Below, piece after piece: positions 34,642 to 42,702 of a DNA stretch of 64,000 nucleotides (its first letter is position 1; each line of letters starts with the position of its first letter). The DNA comes from Microlunatus sp. Gsoil 973 (GTDB taxonomy: Bacteria > Actinomycetota > Actinomycetes > Propionibacteriales > Propionibacteriaceae). The notes under the pieces were generated by a model, which saw only the letters and a program-made list of their open reading frames with translations, searched no databases and was not told where the DNA came from. The stretch covers positions 4,526,001 to 4,590,000 of the forward strand of contig NZ_CP046122.1 of NCBI RefSeq assembly GCF_009707365.1, written 5' to 3'. The position numbers were made by a program, and so were the translations under genes.

Positions 34642-35952
34642 CTAGGTTTGCGGCTGCTCGGCATCGGCGACGAGCTCGCGGGTGGCGAATGTGAGCGTGA
34701 CCCGGGCCCCTCCGTCCGGCGCCGACTCGACCGCCAGGTCGCCGCCGCCGGCCCGTGCAGCCCGGCGGGCGATGTCCAGGCCGAGCCCGGTGGAGCCTCG
34801 ACCGCTCGCCCCGCGGGTGATCGCACTGCCGGCTCCCTGGCCGAACCCCGGGCCGTCATCGAACACCATCAGCCGGACTCCACCATCGGCTCCGGCGTGC
34901 AGCGTTACGGCGAAGGCGGTGCCGTCTGGTGTGTGCGCGAAGACGTTGCCCAACAGGGCATCGACGGCGGCGGCCAAGGTGTCGGCGGCGACAGCGACCG
35001 GTACCGGACCGCTGTCGATCTCGGCCCGGACCTCTCGGCCGGTGTCCTCGGCGAGGGCCGACCAGAAGTCGAGTCGATCATGGACCACCTGAGCCGCATC
35101 GGATTCGATCGCACCGTTGCCGGTCGGTCGGCGGGAGTCGGCGATCAGCTGGGACACGGCGCGTTCCAGGTTGTCGACGTCGGCTCTGATGCGCTCGGAA
35201 TCCTCGCCGTCGGGCAACGCCTCGGTGTCCAGCCTGAGCACTGTCAGTGGTGTACGGAGCCGATGGGACAGGTCCGCCGCAGCCTCCCGCTCCTCCCGCA
35301 TCAGGTCCCGGATCCGTCCGGCCAGATGATTCAGGGCGGCAGCAACATCCTGGATCTCCGGCGGACCGGACCGTGATGCCCGGGCGTCCAGATCGCCCCG
35401 CGCCAGCCGGAGCGAGACCGCCGACACCTCGGTGATCGGCCGCACCATGCTGCGTGCCAGGCGGTCCGCCACGACGATGCCGGCAGCCATCAGCAACACG
35501 CCGAGCAGCCCCAACATGAGCCACGCCCTGCCAACGCCCTGGCGCAACTCGGCGTCGTCGACAAAGGTTGCGATCACTGCCGGCGCTCCGGCCACTGTCT
35601 GTACGTAGACAAGTACCTGACGTCCGCCCGGCTCCTCCACACTGAGACTGCGCCCGCGCATCGCCAGCTCGACCGCGGCGCTACGTGTCATCGGTCGGCC
35701 GAGCTGCCGGCCGTCGTCGAAGAAGACGGTGACCCGGGCAGATCCGGACGCATTCACCTGGTCGACGGTGAGCGAGACCGTGGATCGGGGACTGGTCGCC
35801 ACGATCGAGACCAGCGACTGTGCCTGCAGGGTTGCTGCGTTCACCGCCCGATCCGCGGCCACCGTCTTGATGAGCAGGGCGAGCGGCACCAGGAAGGCGA
35901 TCAGCACCAGCGACGTGGTGGCCGCGACCAGCAACGCCAGGCGTCGACGCAC
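34642..35952 (-). CDS. Sensor histidine kinase (HisKA type)
   Basis: 436-residue membrane kinase: N-terminal membrane helix (about 7-30), extracytoplasmic sensor region, second helix (about 142-163), HAMP, HisKA box AADLSHRLRTPLTVL, and HATPase with N-box DALLGNVFAH and G-boxes DDGPGFG and STGLGLDIA. Transcribed after the regulator gene 22 bases upstream. The PepSY protein encoded next may be its target or ligand-binding modulator. Confidence 0.93.
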   Translation of the reverse strand: MRRRLALLVAATTSLVLIAFLVPLALLIKTVAADRAVNAATLQAQSLVSIVATSPRSTVSLTVDQVNASGSARVTVFFDDGRQLGRPMTRSAAVELAMRGRSLSVEEPGGRQVLVYVQTVAGAPAVIATFVDDAELRQGVGRAWLMLGLLGVLLMAAGIVVADRLARSMVRPITEVSAVSLRLARGDLDARASRSGPPEIQDVAAALNHLAGRIRDLMREEREAAADLSHRLRTPLTVLRLDTEALPDGEDSERIRADVDNLERAVSQLIADSRRPTGNGAIESDAAQVVHDRLDFWSALAEDTGREVRAEIDSGPVPVAVAADTLAAAVDALLGNVFAHTPDGTAFAVTLHAGADGGVRLMVFDDGPGFGQGAGSAITRGASGRGSTGLGLDIARRAARAGGGDLAVESAPDGGARVTLTFATRELVADAEQPQT

Positions 35953-35973
35953 AGTGGGAGCCTTTCGTTCCGG

Positions 35974-36657
35974 TCAGTCCAGCGGAGCTGTCAGTTTCAC
36001 GCCGACACCGCGAACCGTGTGGAGGTAGCGGGCGGTCGCCGCGGTCTCGCCGAGTTTGCGCCGTAGCCAGGCGAGATGGACATCGACCGTCTTGTCCGCG
36101 CCACCGTAAGGTACCTGCCACACGTCGACCAACAGGTCCCGCTTGCTGACCACGGTTCCTGCCCGGACCGCCAGATAGTGCAGCAGATCGAATTCACGCG
36201 GCGTCAGGTCGAGGGCCACGCCGTCGAGGGACGCCTCCCGCGCCCGTTGATCGACGCGCAGACCGCCGACAACGACGGTTTCGTCAGTGCTGTCCTCGGT
36301 CGCGCGGCGCAACACCGCTCGGATCCGGGCATCCAGCTGCGCGGCGCTGAACGGCTTGCTGACGTAGTCGTCGGCGCCCTGGTCCAGCAGCGCCACGATG
36401 TCGGCCTCGGTGTCCCTTGCGGTCGCCACGATCACCGGGACGGCGCTGACCGCCCGCAACATCCGCAGCATCTCCGCGCCGTCGACGTCCGGCAGCCCGA
36501 GATCGAGCACGACGAGATCGGGTCGGTTGGTCGTCGCCTGTTCCAGCCCGCTCATTGCGGTGGCAGCCGAGCCCACCGCATGGCCGCGATCGGTGAGCCC
36601 ACGGATGAGAGCCGTCCGGATGGTCGCGTCGTCCTCGACCAACAACACGTGCGCCAT
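35974..36657 (-). CDS. OmpR-family response regulator
   Basis: 227 residues. Receiver with LLVEDDATIR, phosphoacceptor Asp in VVLDLGLPDVDG and Lys in YVSKPF; C-terminal winged helix (LTPREFDLLHYLAVRAGTVV; VHLAWLRRKLG). First gene of the regulator-kinase pair. The 11-bp direct repeats in the divergent promoter region and before the PepSY gene are likely its sites. Confidence 0.94.
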   Translation of the reverse strand: MAHVLLVEDDATIRTALIRGLTDRGHAVGSAATAMSGLEQATTNRPDLVVLDLGLPDVDGAEMLRMLRAVSAVPVIVATARDTEADIVALLDQGADDYVSKPFSAAQLDARIRAVLRRATEDSTDETVVVGGLRVDQRAREASLDGVALDLTPREFDLLHYLAVRAGTVVSKRDLLVDVWQVPYGGADKTVDVHLAWLRRKLGETAATARYLHTVRGVGVKLTAPLD

Positions 36658-36719
36658 GCCCGGACCGTAGCCGACTATCGGAGGATTCCCACGCGATCTT
36701 CGATATCGATATCGCCGCT

Positions 36720-36741
36720 TTAGCGCAGTGTTAACGTCGCC
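36720..36741 (+). promoter_or_regulatory. Direct repeat, candidate site of the OmpR-type regulator
   Basis: TTAGCGCAGTG followed by TTAACGTCGCC: two TTA(G/A)CG units 11 bp apart, resembling TTAGCCAGGCG-TTAGCCATCCA before the PepSY gene. It lies in the 101-bp gap between the regulator gene and the divergent gene at 36759. Confidence 0.45.
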
Positions 36742-36758
36742 GGTGGCACAGTTCAGGC

Positions 36759-37280
36759 GTGCCTACCGTGAACCGAAAGCTGACCTCGAGCTCGCGGTCG
36801 CTGCTCACCATCGCCGGGTGGCTCGCGGCGACGGCGGCCGCGACGATGATCGGCGTACTCGCCGTCAGCGCGATCGGTTCCGGTATCGCGGGCACGACCG
36901 CGCGGCCGCTCAGTGCCGGCGAGGTCAGCCGGGCTCTGTCCACGGCAGGCGCGGTGGTCCCGTCGCCCACTGCCGACTCCACGGCGGGGTCAGCGACCGC
37001 CGGTCCGTCGACGACCGGGTCTCCCGCGGTCCCGGCCGGGACGAGCCGGGTTCTCGGTAGCAAGGGGGGAACCGTGGTGGCGCGGTGTGTAGCCGGTAAG
37101 GCCGAGCTGCTCTCCTGGAGCCCGGCCCAAGGATTCGAAGCCGACGACATCCGCCGTGGTCCGGCGCTGTCGGCCGGGCTGGAGTTCGAGAGCGACCGGA
37201 TCGAGATCAAGATCAGTGTCGATTGCCGTACCGCCGTACCCACGCCGCACATCGAGACCGAGAGACGCGGCCGCCACTGA
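36759..37280 (+). CDS. Membrane-anchored hypothetical protein
   Basis: 173 residues, not recognised. One membrane segment (about 15-42, TIAGWLAATAAATMIGVLAV), a Ser/Thr/Ala/Gly-rich linker (about 60-95), and a small C-terminal beta-like domain with two Cys (VARCVAGKAELLSWSP; KISVDCRTAVPTPH). GTG start at 36759. Divergent from the OmpR-type regulator and sharing its direct repeats, so it is probably a member of that regulon, perhaps an extracytoplasmic signal partner. Confidence 0.6.
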   Translation: MPTVNRKLTSSSRSLLTIAGWLAATAAATMIGVLAVSAIGSGIAGTTARPLSAGEVSRALSTAGAVVPSPTADSTAGSATAGPSTTGSPAVPAGTSRVLGSKGGTVVARCVAGKAELLSWSPAQGFEADDIRRGPALSAGLEFESDRIEIKISVDCRTAVPTPHIETERRGRH

Positions 37281-37287
37281 CAAACGG

Positions 37288-38397
37288 TCAGGTGGTCGGC
37301 AGGCGCACGGTGACCCTCAGGCCACCGGCCTCTCGTGGCGCCAGCGTGAGCGTTCCGTCATGGGCGGCGACGATGCTGCTGACGATCGCCAGCCCGAGGC
37401 CGACACCGGCATGATCGCTGCTGATCCGGGCTGTGCCGCGCTGGAACGGCTCGACCAGTGTTGACACCAGTTGCGGGGTGAGCGGCTCGCCGGTGTTCTC
37501 CACCGTCAGCTCAACAGTCTCGCGTCCGGGTCGGGTGGTCACCGTCACCGCGCCCTTCTCGGGCAGGTTGTGGACGATCGCGTTGTGCAGCAGATTCGTC
37601 GTCATCTGCAGCAGCAGGGCGTGAGAGCCGACCAAGGCGGAGACCTCCCCGCCGGTCTCGATCGTCACGCCGTGCCGTTCAGCCAGCGGCAGCAGTGTTT
37701 CGGTGGCTTCCTCCGCAACCAAGGACAGATCGACCGATTGCTTGGCGAACGCACGTTGATCCGTACGGGTGAGCAGCAGCAGAGCCTCGGTGAGATCGAT
37801 CGCCCGGGTGTTGACGTGTTGCAGGCGCTCGAGGAGTTCGTCGTCGCCCCGATCCGGATCGCCCTTGGCCACCTCGAGCAGCGTCTGTGTCACCGCCAAC
37901 GGCGTGCGCAGCTCGTGCGAGGCGTTGGCTGCGAACCGGCGCTGTTCGGCGACCTGCGCCTCGAGCCGTCGGAGCATCGTGTCGAACGCGTCGGCCAGTT
38001 CGCGGAACTCGTCCGTGCGGCCCTCCAGGGCGATCCGATGGGACAGCGAGCCGTCGCCGGCCAGCCGGGTGGCTCGGGTGATCTGGTTCAGTGGGGCCAG
38101 CATCCGGCCGGAGAGGATCCATCCTCCGACCAGTCCGAAGACCAGCAGGAACCCCATCGCCTCGGCCGCCCGCGGGGCGAAAGCCCGCCACAGGTCGGGC
38201 CGACTGGGATAGTTCCTGGACGGCCGGAAGTCGCCGGGCAGGCCGAGCATCGGAACCCGGTCCGGAACGTAGCGCAGCAGGAAGACCACCACCACGGAAA
38301 GCAACAGGGCACCCGCCAGCATCAGGAAACCCGCGTAACTGAAGGTGAGCTTGAGCCGGACACTCGGCCCGGGTTTCCTAGCCATCCGCGCTTCCAT
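37288..38397 (-). CDS. vanS: VanS-like sensor histidine kinase
   Basis: 369 residues. N-terminal VRLKLTFSYAGFLMLAGALL is very like actinobacterial VanS/CutS kinases. There are two membrane helices with a short outer loop, then HAMP, H-box ANASHELRTPLAVTQTLLEV, N-box TNLLHNAIVHN and G-box VGLGLAIVSSIV. It overlaps the regulator gene; ATG 38397 is used and ATG 38385 is possible. VanS kinases respond to glycopeptides or cell-wall stress; the ligand here is unproven and no vanHAX genes are in the window. Confidence 0.8.
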   Translation of the reverse strand: MEARMARKPGPSVRLKLTFSYAGFLMLAGALLLSVVVVFLLRYVPDRVPMLGLPGDFRPSRNYPSRPDLWRAFAPRAAEAMGFLLVFGLVGGWILSGRMLAPLNQITRATRLAGDGSLSHRIALEGRTDEFRELADAFDTMLRRLEAQVAEQRRFAANASHELRTPLAVTQTLLEVAKGDPDRGDDELLERLQHVNTRAIDLTEALLLLTRTDQRAFAKQSVDLSLVAEEATETLLPLAERHGVTIETGGEVSALVGSHALLLQMTTNLLHNAIVHNLPEKGAVTVTTRPGRETVELTVENTGEPLTPQLVSTLVEPFQRGTARISSDHAGVGLGLAIVSSIVAAHDGTLTLAPREAGGLRVTVRLPTT

Positions 38398-39097
38398 GAT
38401 CACCACCCGGATCGAGACCATGATCAACTCCGGAATCACCGGTGTCGACGCAATACCCCACACCGGGCACGGTGAGGATGACCCAGGGCTCGCCGAGCCG
38501 CTTCCGCAAGGCTGAGACCGTGATGCGTACGGCGTTGGTGAAGGGATCGGCATTCTCGTCCCAGGCCCGTTCCAGAAGCTCCTCCGCACTCACCACGCCA
38601 CCCTCGGCGGCGACCAGGACCTCGAGTACGGCGAACTGCTTGCGGGTCAGGCCGACATACCGGCCGTCACGGTAGACCTCCCGGCGGAACGGGTCGAGTC
38701 GTAATCCGGCGATCTCGCGTACCGGCGGCCGGTTGTGGGCCCGCCGGCGGTCGAGTGCCCTGAGCCGGAGCACGAGTTCCCTGAGCTCGAAGGGCTTGGT
38801 CAGGTAGTCGTCGGCGCCGAGTTCGAAGCCGGATGCCTTGTCGTCGAGGCGATCGGCCGCGGTGAGCATCAGGATCGGCATGCCGCTGCCGGACGCCACC
38901 ACCTGCTTGGCGATCTCGTCTCCGGACGGTCCCGGGATGTCGCGGTCGAGAACGGCGATGTCGTAAGCATTGACGGTCAACAGTTCCTGCGCCGTGTCAC
39001 CGTCACCGGCGATGTCGGCCGCGATCGCCTCCCGGCGCAACCCGTCCCGGATGGCCTCGGCCAGATAGAGCTGGTCCTCGACGATCAGTACGCGCAT
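38378..39097 (-). CDS. vanR: VanR-like response regulator
   Basis: 239 residues, OmpR-type, closely resembling actinobacterial VanR in recalled consensus: MRVLIVEDQLYLAEAIRDGL, AYDIAVLDRDIPGPSGDEIA with the phosphoacceptor Asp, and winged-helix region NAVRITVSALRKRLGEPW. ATG 39097 lacks a good ribosome site; TAGCAT ten bases upstream suggests a very short leader. Divergent from the VanY-like carboxypeptidase gene, its likely target. Confidence 0.82.
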   Translation of the reverse strand: MRVLIVEDQLYLAEAIRDGLRREAIAADIAGDGDTAQELLTVNAYDIAVLDRDIPGPSGDEIAKQVVASGSGMPILMLTAADRLDDKASGFELGADDYLTKPFELRELVLRLRALDRRRAHNRPPVREIAGLRLDPFRREVYRDGRYVGLTRKQFAVLEVLVAAEGGVVSAEELLERAWDENADPFTNAVRITVSALRKRLGEPWVILTVPGVGYCVDTGDSGVDHGLDPGGDHGSADG

Positions 39098-39187
39098 AAC
39101 GGTGTCGATGCTACGGGCCGGGACATATGGCCCGTGTATCGAAATCCGCATACGCAACGGCAACGTCACGATGGGTTCACTGCCGGT

Positions 39188-39775
39188 ATGAGCAAACGAG
39201 CGATCATCCGTGCCGCGCCGTTCATCCTCGGCGCCGCACTGGTGGGATTCTTCGGCTATCACTCGCTGGGCCACGTCGACACCTCGTCCCCGGTGCAGAC
39301 GTTCCGGAACCATTCCGGGTCGCTGGGCCCGGCCGACGGTGAGGTTCCCGACGGCGCGACCGTGTTCGACGACATACCGGCCGTGACCAACCTTCAGCCC
39401 GATCTGTTGGCCGCATTGCGGCGGGCCGCGACCAATGCTTCGCGGGAGGGGATCATCGTCGGGATCAACAGTGCCTGGAGATCACCCGCCTACCAGGAAC
39501 ACCTGCTGCAGCAGGCCATCGCGACCTACGGTTCGGCAGACGAGGCGGCGCGATGGGTGGCGACGCCCGACCGATCTGCTCACGTGTCGGGGGCGGCCGT
39601 CGACGTCGGCCGTTCCGACGCGACCAGGTGGCTGTCGAAGCACGAGGCGGCGTACGGGCTGTGCCAGATCTATCGCAACGAACCGTGGCACTACGAACTC
39701 CGTCCCGAGGCAGTTGATCACGGTTGCCCGCCGATGTATGCCGATGCTGCCCACGACCCGCGGCTGCGCCACTGA
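39188..39775 (+). CDS. VanY-like D-alanyl-D-alanine carboxypeptidase
   Basis: 195 residues. N-terminal membrane anchor (about 9-25), then a peptidase M15 domain: zinc/active-site motif S-A-H-V-S-G-A-A-V-D (His132, Asp139) and E-P-W-H-Y-E (Glu165, His168). It should trim the terminal D-Ala of peptidoglycan stem peptides outside the membrane. Divergent from the VanRS-like pair with 90 bp between starts. Acts in glycopeptide response or general wall remodelling. Confidence 0.85.
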   Translation: MSKRAIIRAAPFILGAALVGFFGYHSLGHVDTSSPVQTFRNHSGSLGPADGEVPDGATVFDDIPAVTNLQPDLLAALRRAATNASREGIIVGINSAWRSPAYQEHLLQQAIATYGSADEAARWVATPDRSAHVSGAAVDVGRSDATRWLSKHEAAYGLCQIYRNEPWHYELRPEAVDHGCPPMYADAAHDPRLRH

Positions 39776-39924
39776 CAGGGCGGTGCCCGCCCGGGCGGAA
39801 ACCGGTCGGGATTTCCCCGGGCAAACCTGGCCCAACTCGACCGCTGATCTGGGACAATTCCGCCAAGGCGCACAGTTGCGCGGACACCCCACGTCTGGAA
39901 GTTGCGCCGCGGAAGGCCGGGGGC

Positions 39925-41952
39925 ATGGGCACAGTCGTCTGTGGCGAATGCGGAGAACAGAACGACAGCAGCGCGACGTTCTGCACCAACTGTCACGCCT
40001 ATCTCCAGTGGGATGCGGGGAGTACCGCTGCAGCCGGTCCGGCGACCCGGCCGGTCGGTGCGCCGCCGGTGGCCGAGCCGAAGGTTCCCACAGTCGAGCA
40101 GGACGGTGCCGAGCAGAGTGCCGAGCGGAGTGTCGAGCAGGGTGTCGAGCAGGACACTGAGGCCACGCAGGTACGGCTCCGTCCCCAGCCCGATCCGCAA
40201 CAATCCGCGCCGACCAACACCGCCGACCCCGGATTCCGTGCCACCGCGACCACCCAGGCAGTCACCGTGCCGGCCACCGGCGAGCCGGTGTCGATCACCA
40301 TCGAGATCACCAACACGTCCAACATCGTCGACGGCTATCGGGTGGCGACGCCGGGCGCCCCGCAGTGGCTGACCGTGGAGTCCGGGCAGCTGCAGTTGCT
40401 GCCCGGAACCAGCGAGTCGCTGTCGGTGCACGTACGGATCACTTCGGCGTCACTGGTCCGCGCCCAACAAGTGCGCGCCTCGCTCCAGGTCCGATCGATG
40501 GTCCAGGACAGCGCAGCGGTCGAGCTCCCACTGGAGATCACCGTGCCTGTCGTGCAGGCACCGGTACTGTTGCGGGCCGAACCGCAACTGGTCCGGGTCC
40601 GCGATCAGAACAGTGCGAAGTGCTTGATCATCGCGGACAACGCCCGCAGCAACCGGCCGGTCACCCTTGCCTTCTCCGGCACGGATCCCGAGCTGGCGGT
40701 CCGCCTCGGGTTCCAGCCCGAGGTGCTGTTCGTCGGACCAGGGGCGTCGGCCGCCGTTGAGTTGGTGATGTCGGCAGCCGTCCCGGATCCCGGCCAGGAA
40801 GTCAGCCGGGCAGTGACCGTGGTCGCCACCGAGGGGGACCAGCGCGCCGAGACCCAGCTGACCTTCCAGCAGTCGGCAAGTGCCGCCGACCCGCCGGTGG
40901 CCGTCGAGGTGGTGCCGAGCCTGATCCGGCTCAACGACCTGGATTCCGCCGAGGCCCGGGTGGTCCTGGACAACCGGAAGGGTCGGTCCGGAGTCCGTCT
41001 GTGGCTGGGTGCCACCGACCCCGAACAAGCGCTCTCGTTCACCTTCTCACCACCGGTGGTCGATGTCGCGCCGGGACGCGTCCTGGCAGTTGATCTTCGG
41101 CTGGACGCACCGCGTCCGGCCGCCGGGCAGGAGGTCACCCGGCCGTTCAGCGTGACCGCCGGCGACGGACGGACAACGGTCCAGGCCGCCGCGTCCCTGG
41201 TGCAGTTCAGTTCGCGGGCGGCGATCGACACGTTGACCATCAGCCTCGACCCCAGCGTCCTGAATCTTGGCCATCGGCGCCGAGGCTGGTTGACCGCCGT
41301 CCTGGACAACCGGGCCGGTACGCAGCCTGCGAACGTCGCGCTGTACGGCGACGACCCGCGCAACGCCCTGCACTTCTCCTTCTCGCCCGCGACGCTCCTG
41401 GTTCCGGCCGGTCAGACGGCTGCGACCCGGGTCTCGATCCGGGCGCCTGGTCCGCAGAACGGCCGGGAGTCGACGTTGCCGTTCGACGTGATCGCCTCCG
41501 ATGGTCGATCGGAGGTCCGGTCCGGCGGCAGTGTCATCCAGGCAGCGGCCGATCGGCGTCCGCTGCTGCGCATCCTCTTCACCCTGCTCGGTGGTCTGGC
41601 GATGATCCTGGGAACCTACCTGCCGCTGCGGGCCGCGGAGTCCACCCGCGCCTGGGATCTGACAGCCGACAGGTTCGCCGGAATCTTCGGCGGCAGCGTC
41701 GATCTGGGCGGTGCCGCCTGGATCACGGTCGGGCACGTGATCATCGCTCTCGGCATCCTGGTGATGATCGGACTCGTCACCGCCAAGGGCGGGCTGAGTC
41801 GCCGGATGGCCGTGCTCGGCGTGATGGTTGTCGTCGGCACCCTGGTCACCTTCGCGGTCGCCGGGAACAGCCCGGTGCCCGGCGCCGGTGCGTTCCTGAT
41901 CATCCTGGGCTGCATCGCCGGCTTCATCGGCGGCCGGCTGGTCCGGCAGTGA
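39925..41952 (+). CDS. eCIS-associated zinc-ribbon membrane protein with beta-sandwich repeats
   Basis: 675 residues. The N-terminal zinc ribbon is C-G-E-C-G...F-C-T-N-C followed by a WD-ending motif, the same pattern as in the products at 44192 and 46140. After a linker come four immunoglobulin-like/COG1470-type repeats of about 100 residues (each with a strand such as SITIEITNTSNIVDGY or EARVVLDNRKG), and four C-terminal membrane helices (about 555-675). ATG 39925 gives the complete ribbon. Proteins of this kind are annotated in Streptomyces injection-system loci as hydrolytic proteins, without evidence for hydrolysis. It may place the system at the membrane (inference). Confidence 0.7.
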   Translation: MGTVVCGECGEQNDSSATFCTNCHAYLQWDAGSTAAAGPATRPVGAPPVAEPKVPTVEQDGAEQSAERSVEQGVEQDTEATQVRLRPQPDPQQSAPTNTADPGFRATATTQAVTVPATGEPVSITIEITNTSNIVDGYRVATPGAPQWLTVESGQLQLLPGTSESLSVHVRITSASLVRAQQVRASLQVRSMVQDSAAVELPLEITVPVVQAPVLLRAEPQLVRVRDQNSAKCLIIADNARSNRPVTLAFSGTDPELAVRLGFQPEVLFVGPGASAAVELVMSAAVPDPGQEVSRAVTVVATEGDQRAETQLTFQQSASAADPPVAVEVVPSLIRLNDLDSAEARVVLDNRKGRSGVRLWLGATDPEQALSFTFSPPVVDVAPGRVLAVDLRLDAPRPAAGQEVTRPFSVTAGDGRTTVQAAASLVQFSSRAAIDTLTISLDPSVLNLGHRRRGWLTAVLDNRAGTQPANVALYGDDPRNALHFSFSPATLLVPAGQTAATRVSIRAPGPQNGRESTLPFDVIASDGRSEVRSGGSVIQAAADRRPLLRILFTLLGGLAMILGTYLPLRAAESTRAWDLTADRFAGIFGGSVDLGGAAWITVGHVIIALGILVMIGLVTAKGGLSRRMAVLGVMVVVGTLVTFAVAGNSPVPGAGAFLIILGCIAGFIGGRLVRQ

Positions 41953-42065
41953 GCGGTGCCGCAGTACCGAACCGCGTTGAGGATTTGTTGAGCGACCGTT
42001 GATCAGGCTGTGAGCGACGCGCGGAAGCTGGTCCTGTCGGGTGTCCATCGGGGAAGGAAGAAGCG

Positions 42066-42692
42066 ATGACGGGGGCAGTCGGTGTGTACGTCCAGGGCAA
42101 GGATCCGATCTCTCAGGCGGGTGTGATCGCCCAGTTGCGGATGCGCCCCGAGGTGCGGGTCGTGGCCGAGACCGAACGAACCAATGCGACGGTCGGGGTG
42201 ATGGTGACCGACCAGATCGATGATCAGACCGTCCGGGGACTGCATGCGCTGCGTCGCAGCGGGCTGGTCCGGCTGGTGCTGATCGCGTCCGATGTCGACG
42301 ACGCCGCCCTGGTCGCCGCAGCCGAAGCCGGTGTCGGCGGGCTGTTGCGGCGCTGCGACGCCACCGCGGAGCTGCTGGTCCGCACCATCATCAGGGTGTC
42401 CCAGGGCGAGGGTGAGATTCCGGCCGATCTGCTGGGACGCCTGTTGGAGCAGGTGGGCCGGCTGCAACGGCAGGTGCTGGCACCGCGTGGGTTGACCTTC
42501 ACCGGGCTGACGCCACGGGAGACCGAGGTGCTGCGGATGGTGGCCGACGGCCACGACACCTCCGAGATCGCCCGAGAGCTGTCCTACAGCGAGCGGACGG
42601 TCAAGAACGTGTTGCACGACCTGACCACGCGGCTCCAGCTGCGCAACCGTTCGCATGCGGTGGCGTACGCGGTCCGCGAAGGGCTGATCTGA
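42066..42692 (+). CDS. LuxR-family regulator with degenerate receiver
   Basis: 208 residues. The receiver-like N-terminal half lacks the acidic pair (GVYVQGKDPIS) and the phosphoacceptor position reads V-M-V-T-D, so it is probably not phosphorylated normally. The C-terminal LuxR HTH is intact (LTPRETEVLRMVADGHDTSE; SERTVKNVLHDLTTRL). ATG 42066 follows GGAAGGAAG. It lies at the head of the injection-system locus, where Streptomyces loci also carry LuxR regulators, so it is the best candidate for cluster control. Confidence 0.8.
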   Translation: MTGAVGVYVQGKDPISQAGVIAQLRMRPEVRVVAETERTNATVGVMVTDQIDDQTVRGLHALRRSGLVRLVLIASDVDDAALVAAAEAGVGGLLRRCDATAELLVRTIIRVSQGEGEIPADLLGRLLEQVGRLQRQVLAPRGLTFTGLTPRETEVLRMVADGHDTSEIARELSYSERTVKNVLHDLTTRLQLRNRSHAVAYAVREGLI

Positions 42693-42702
42693 TCCGATCG
42701 GT

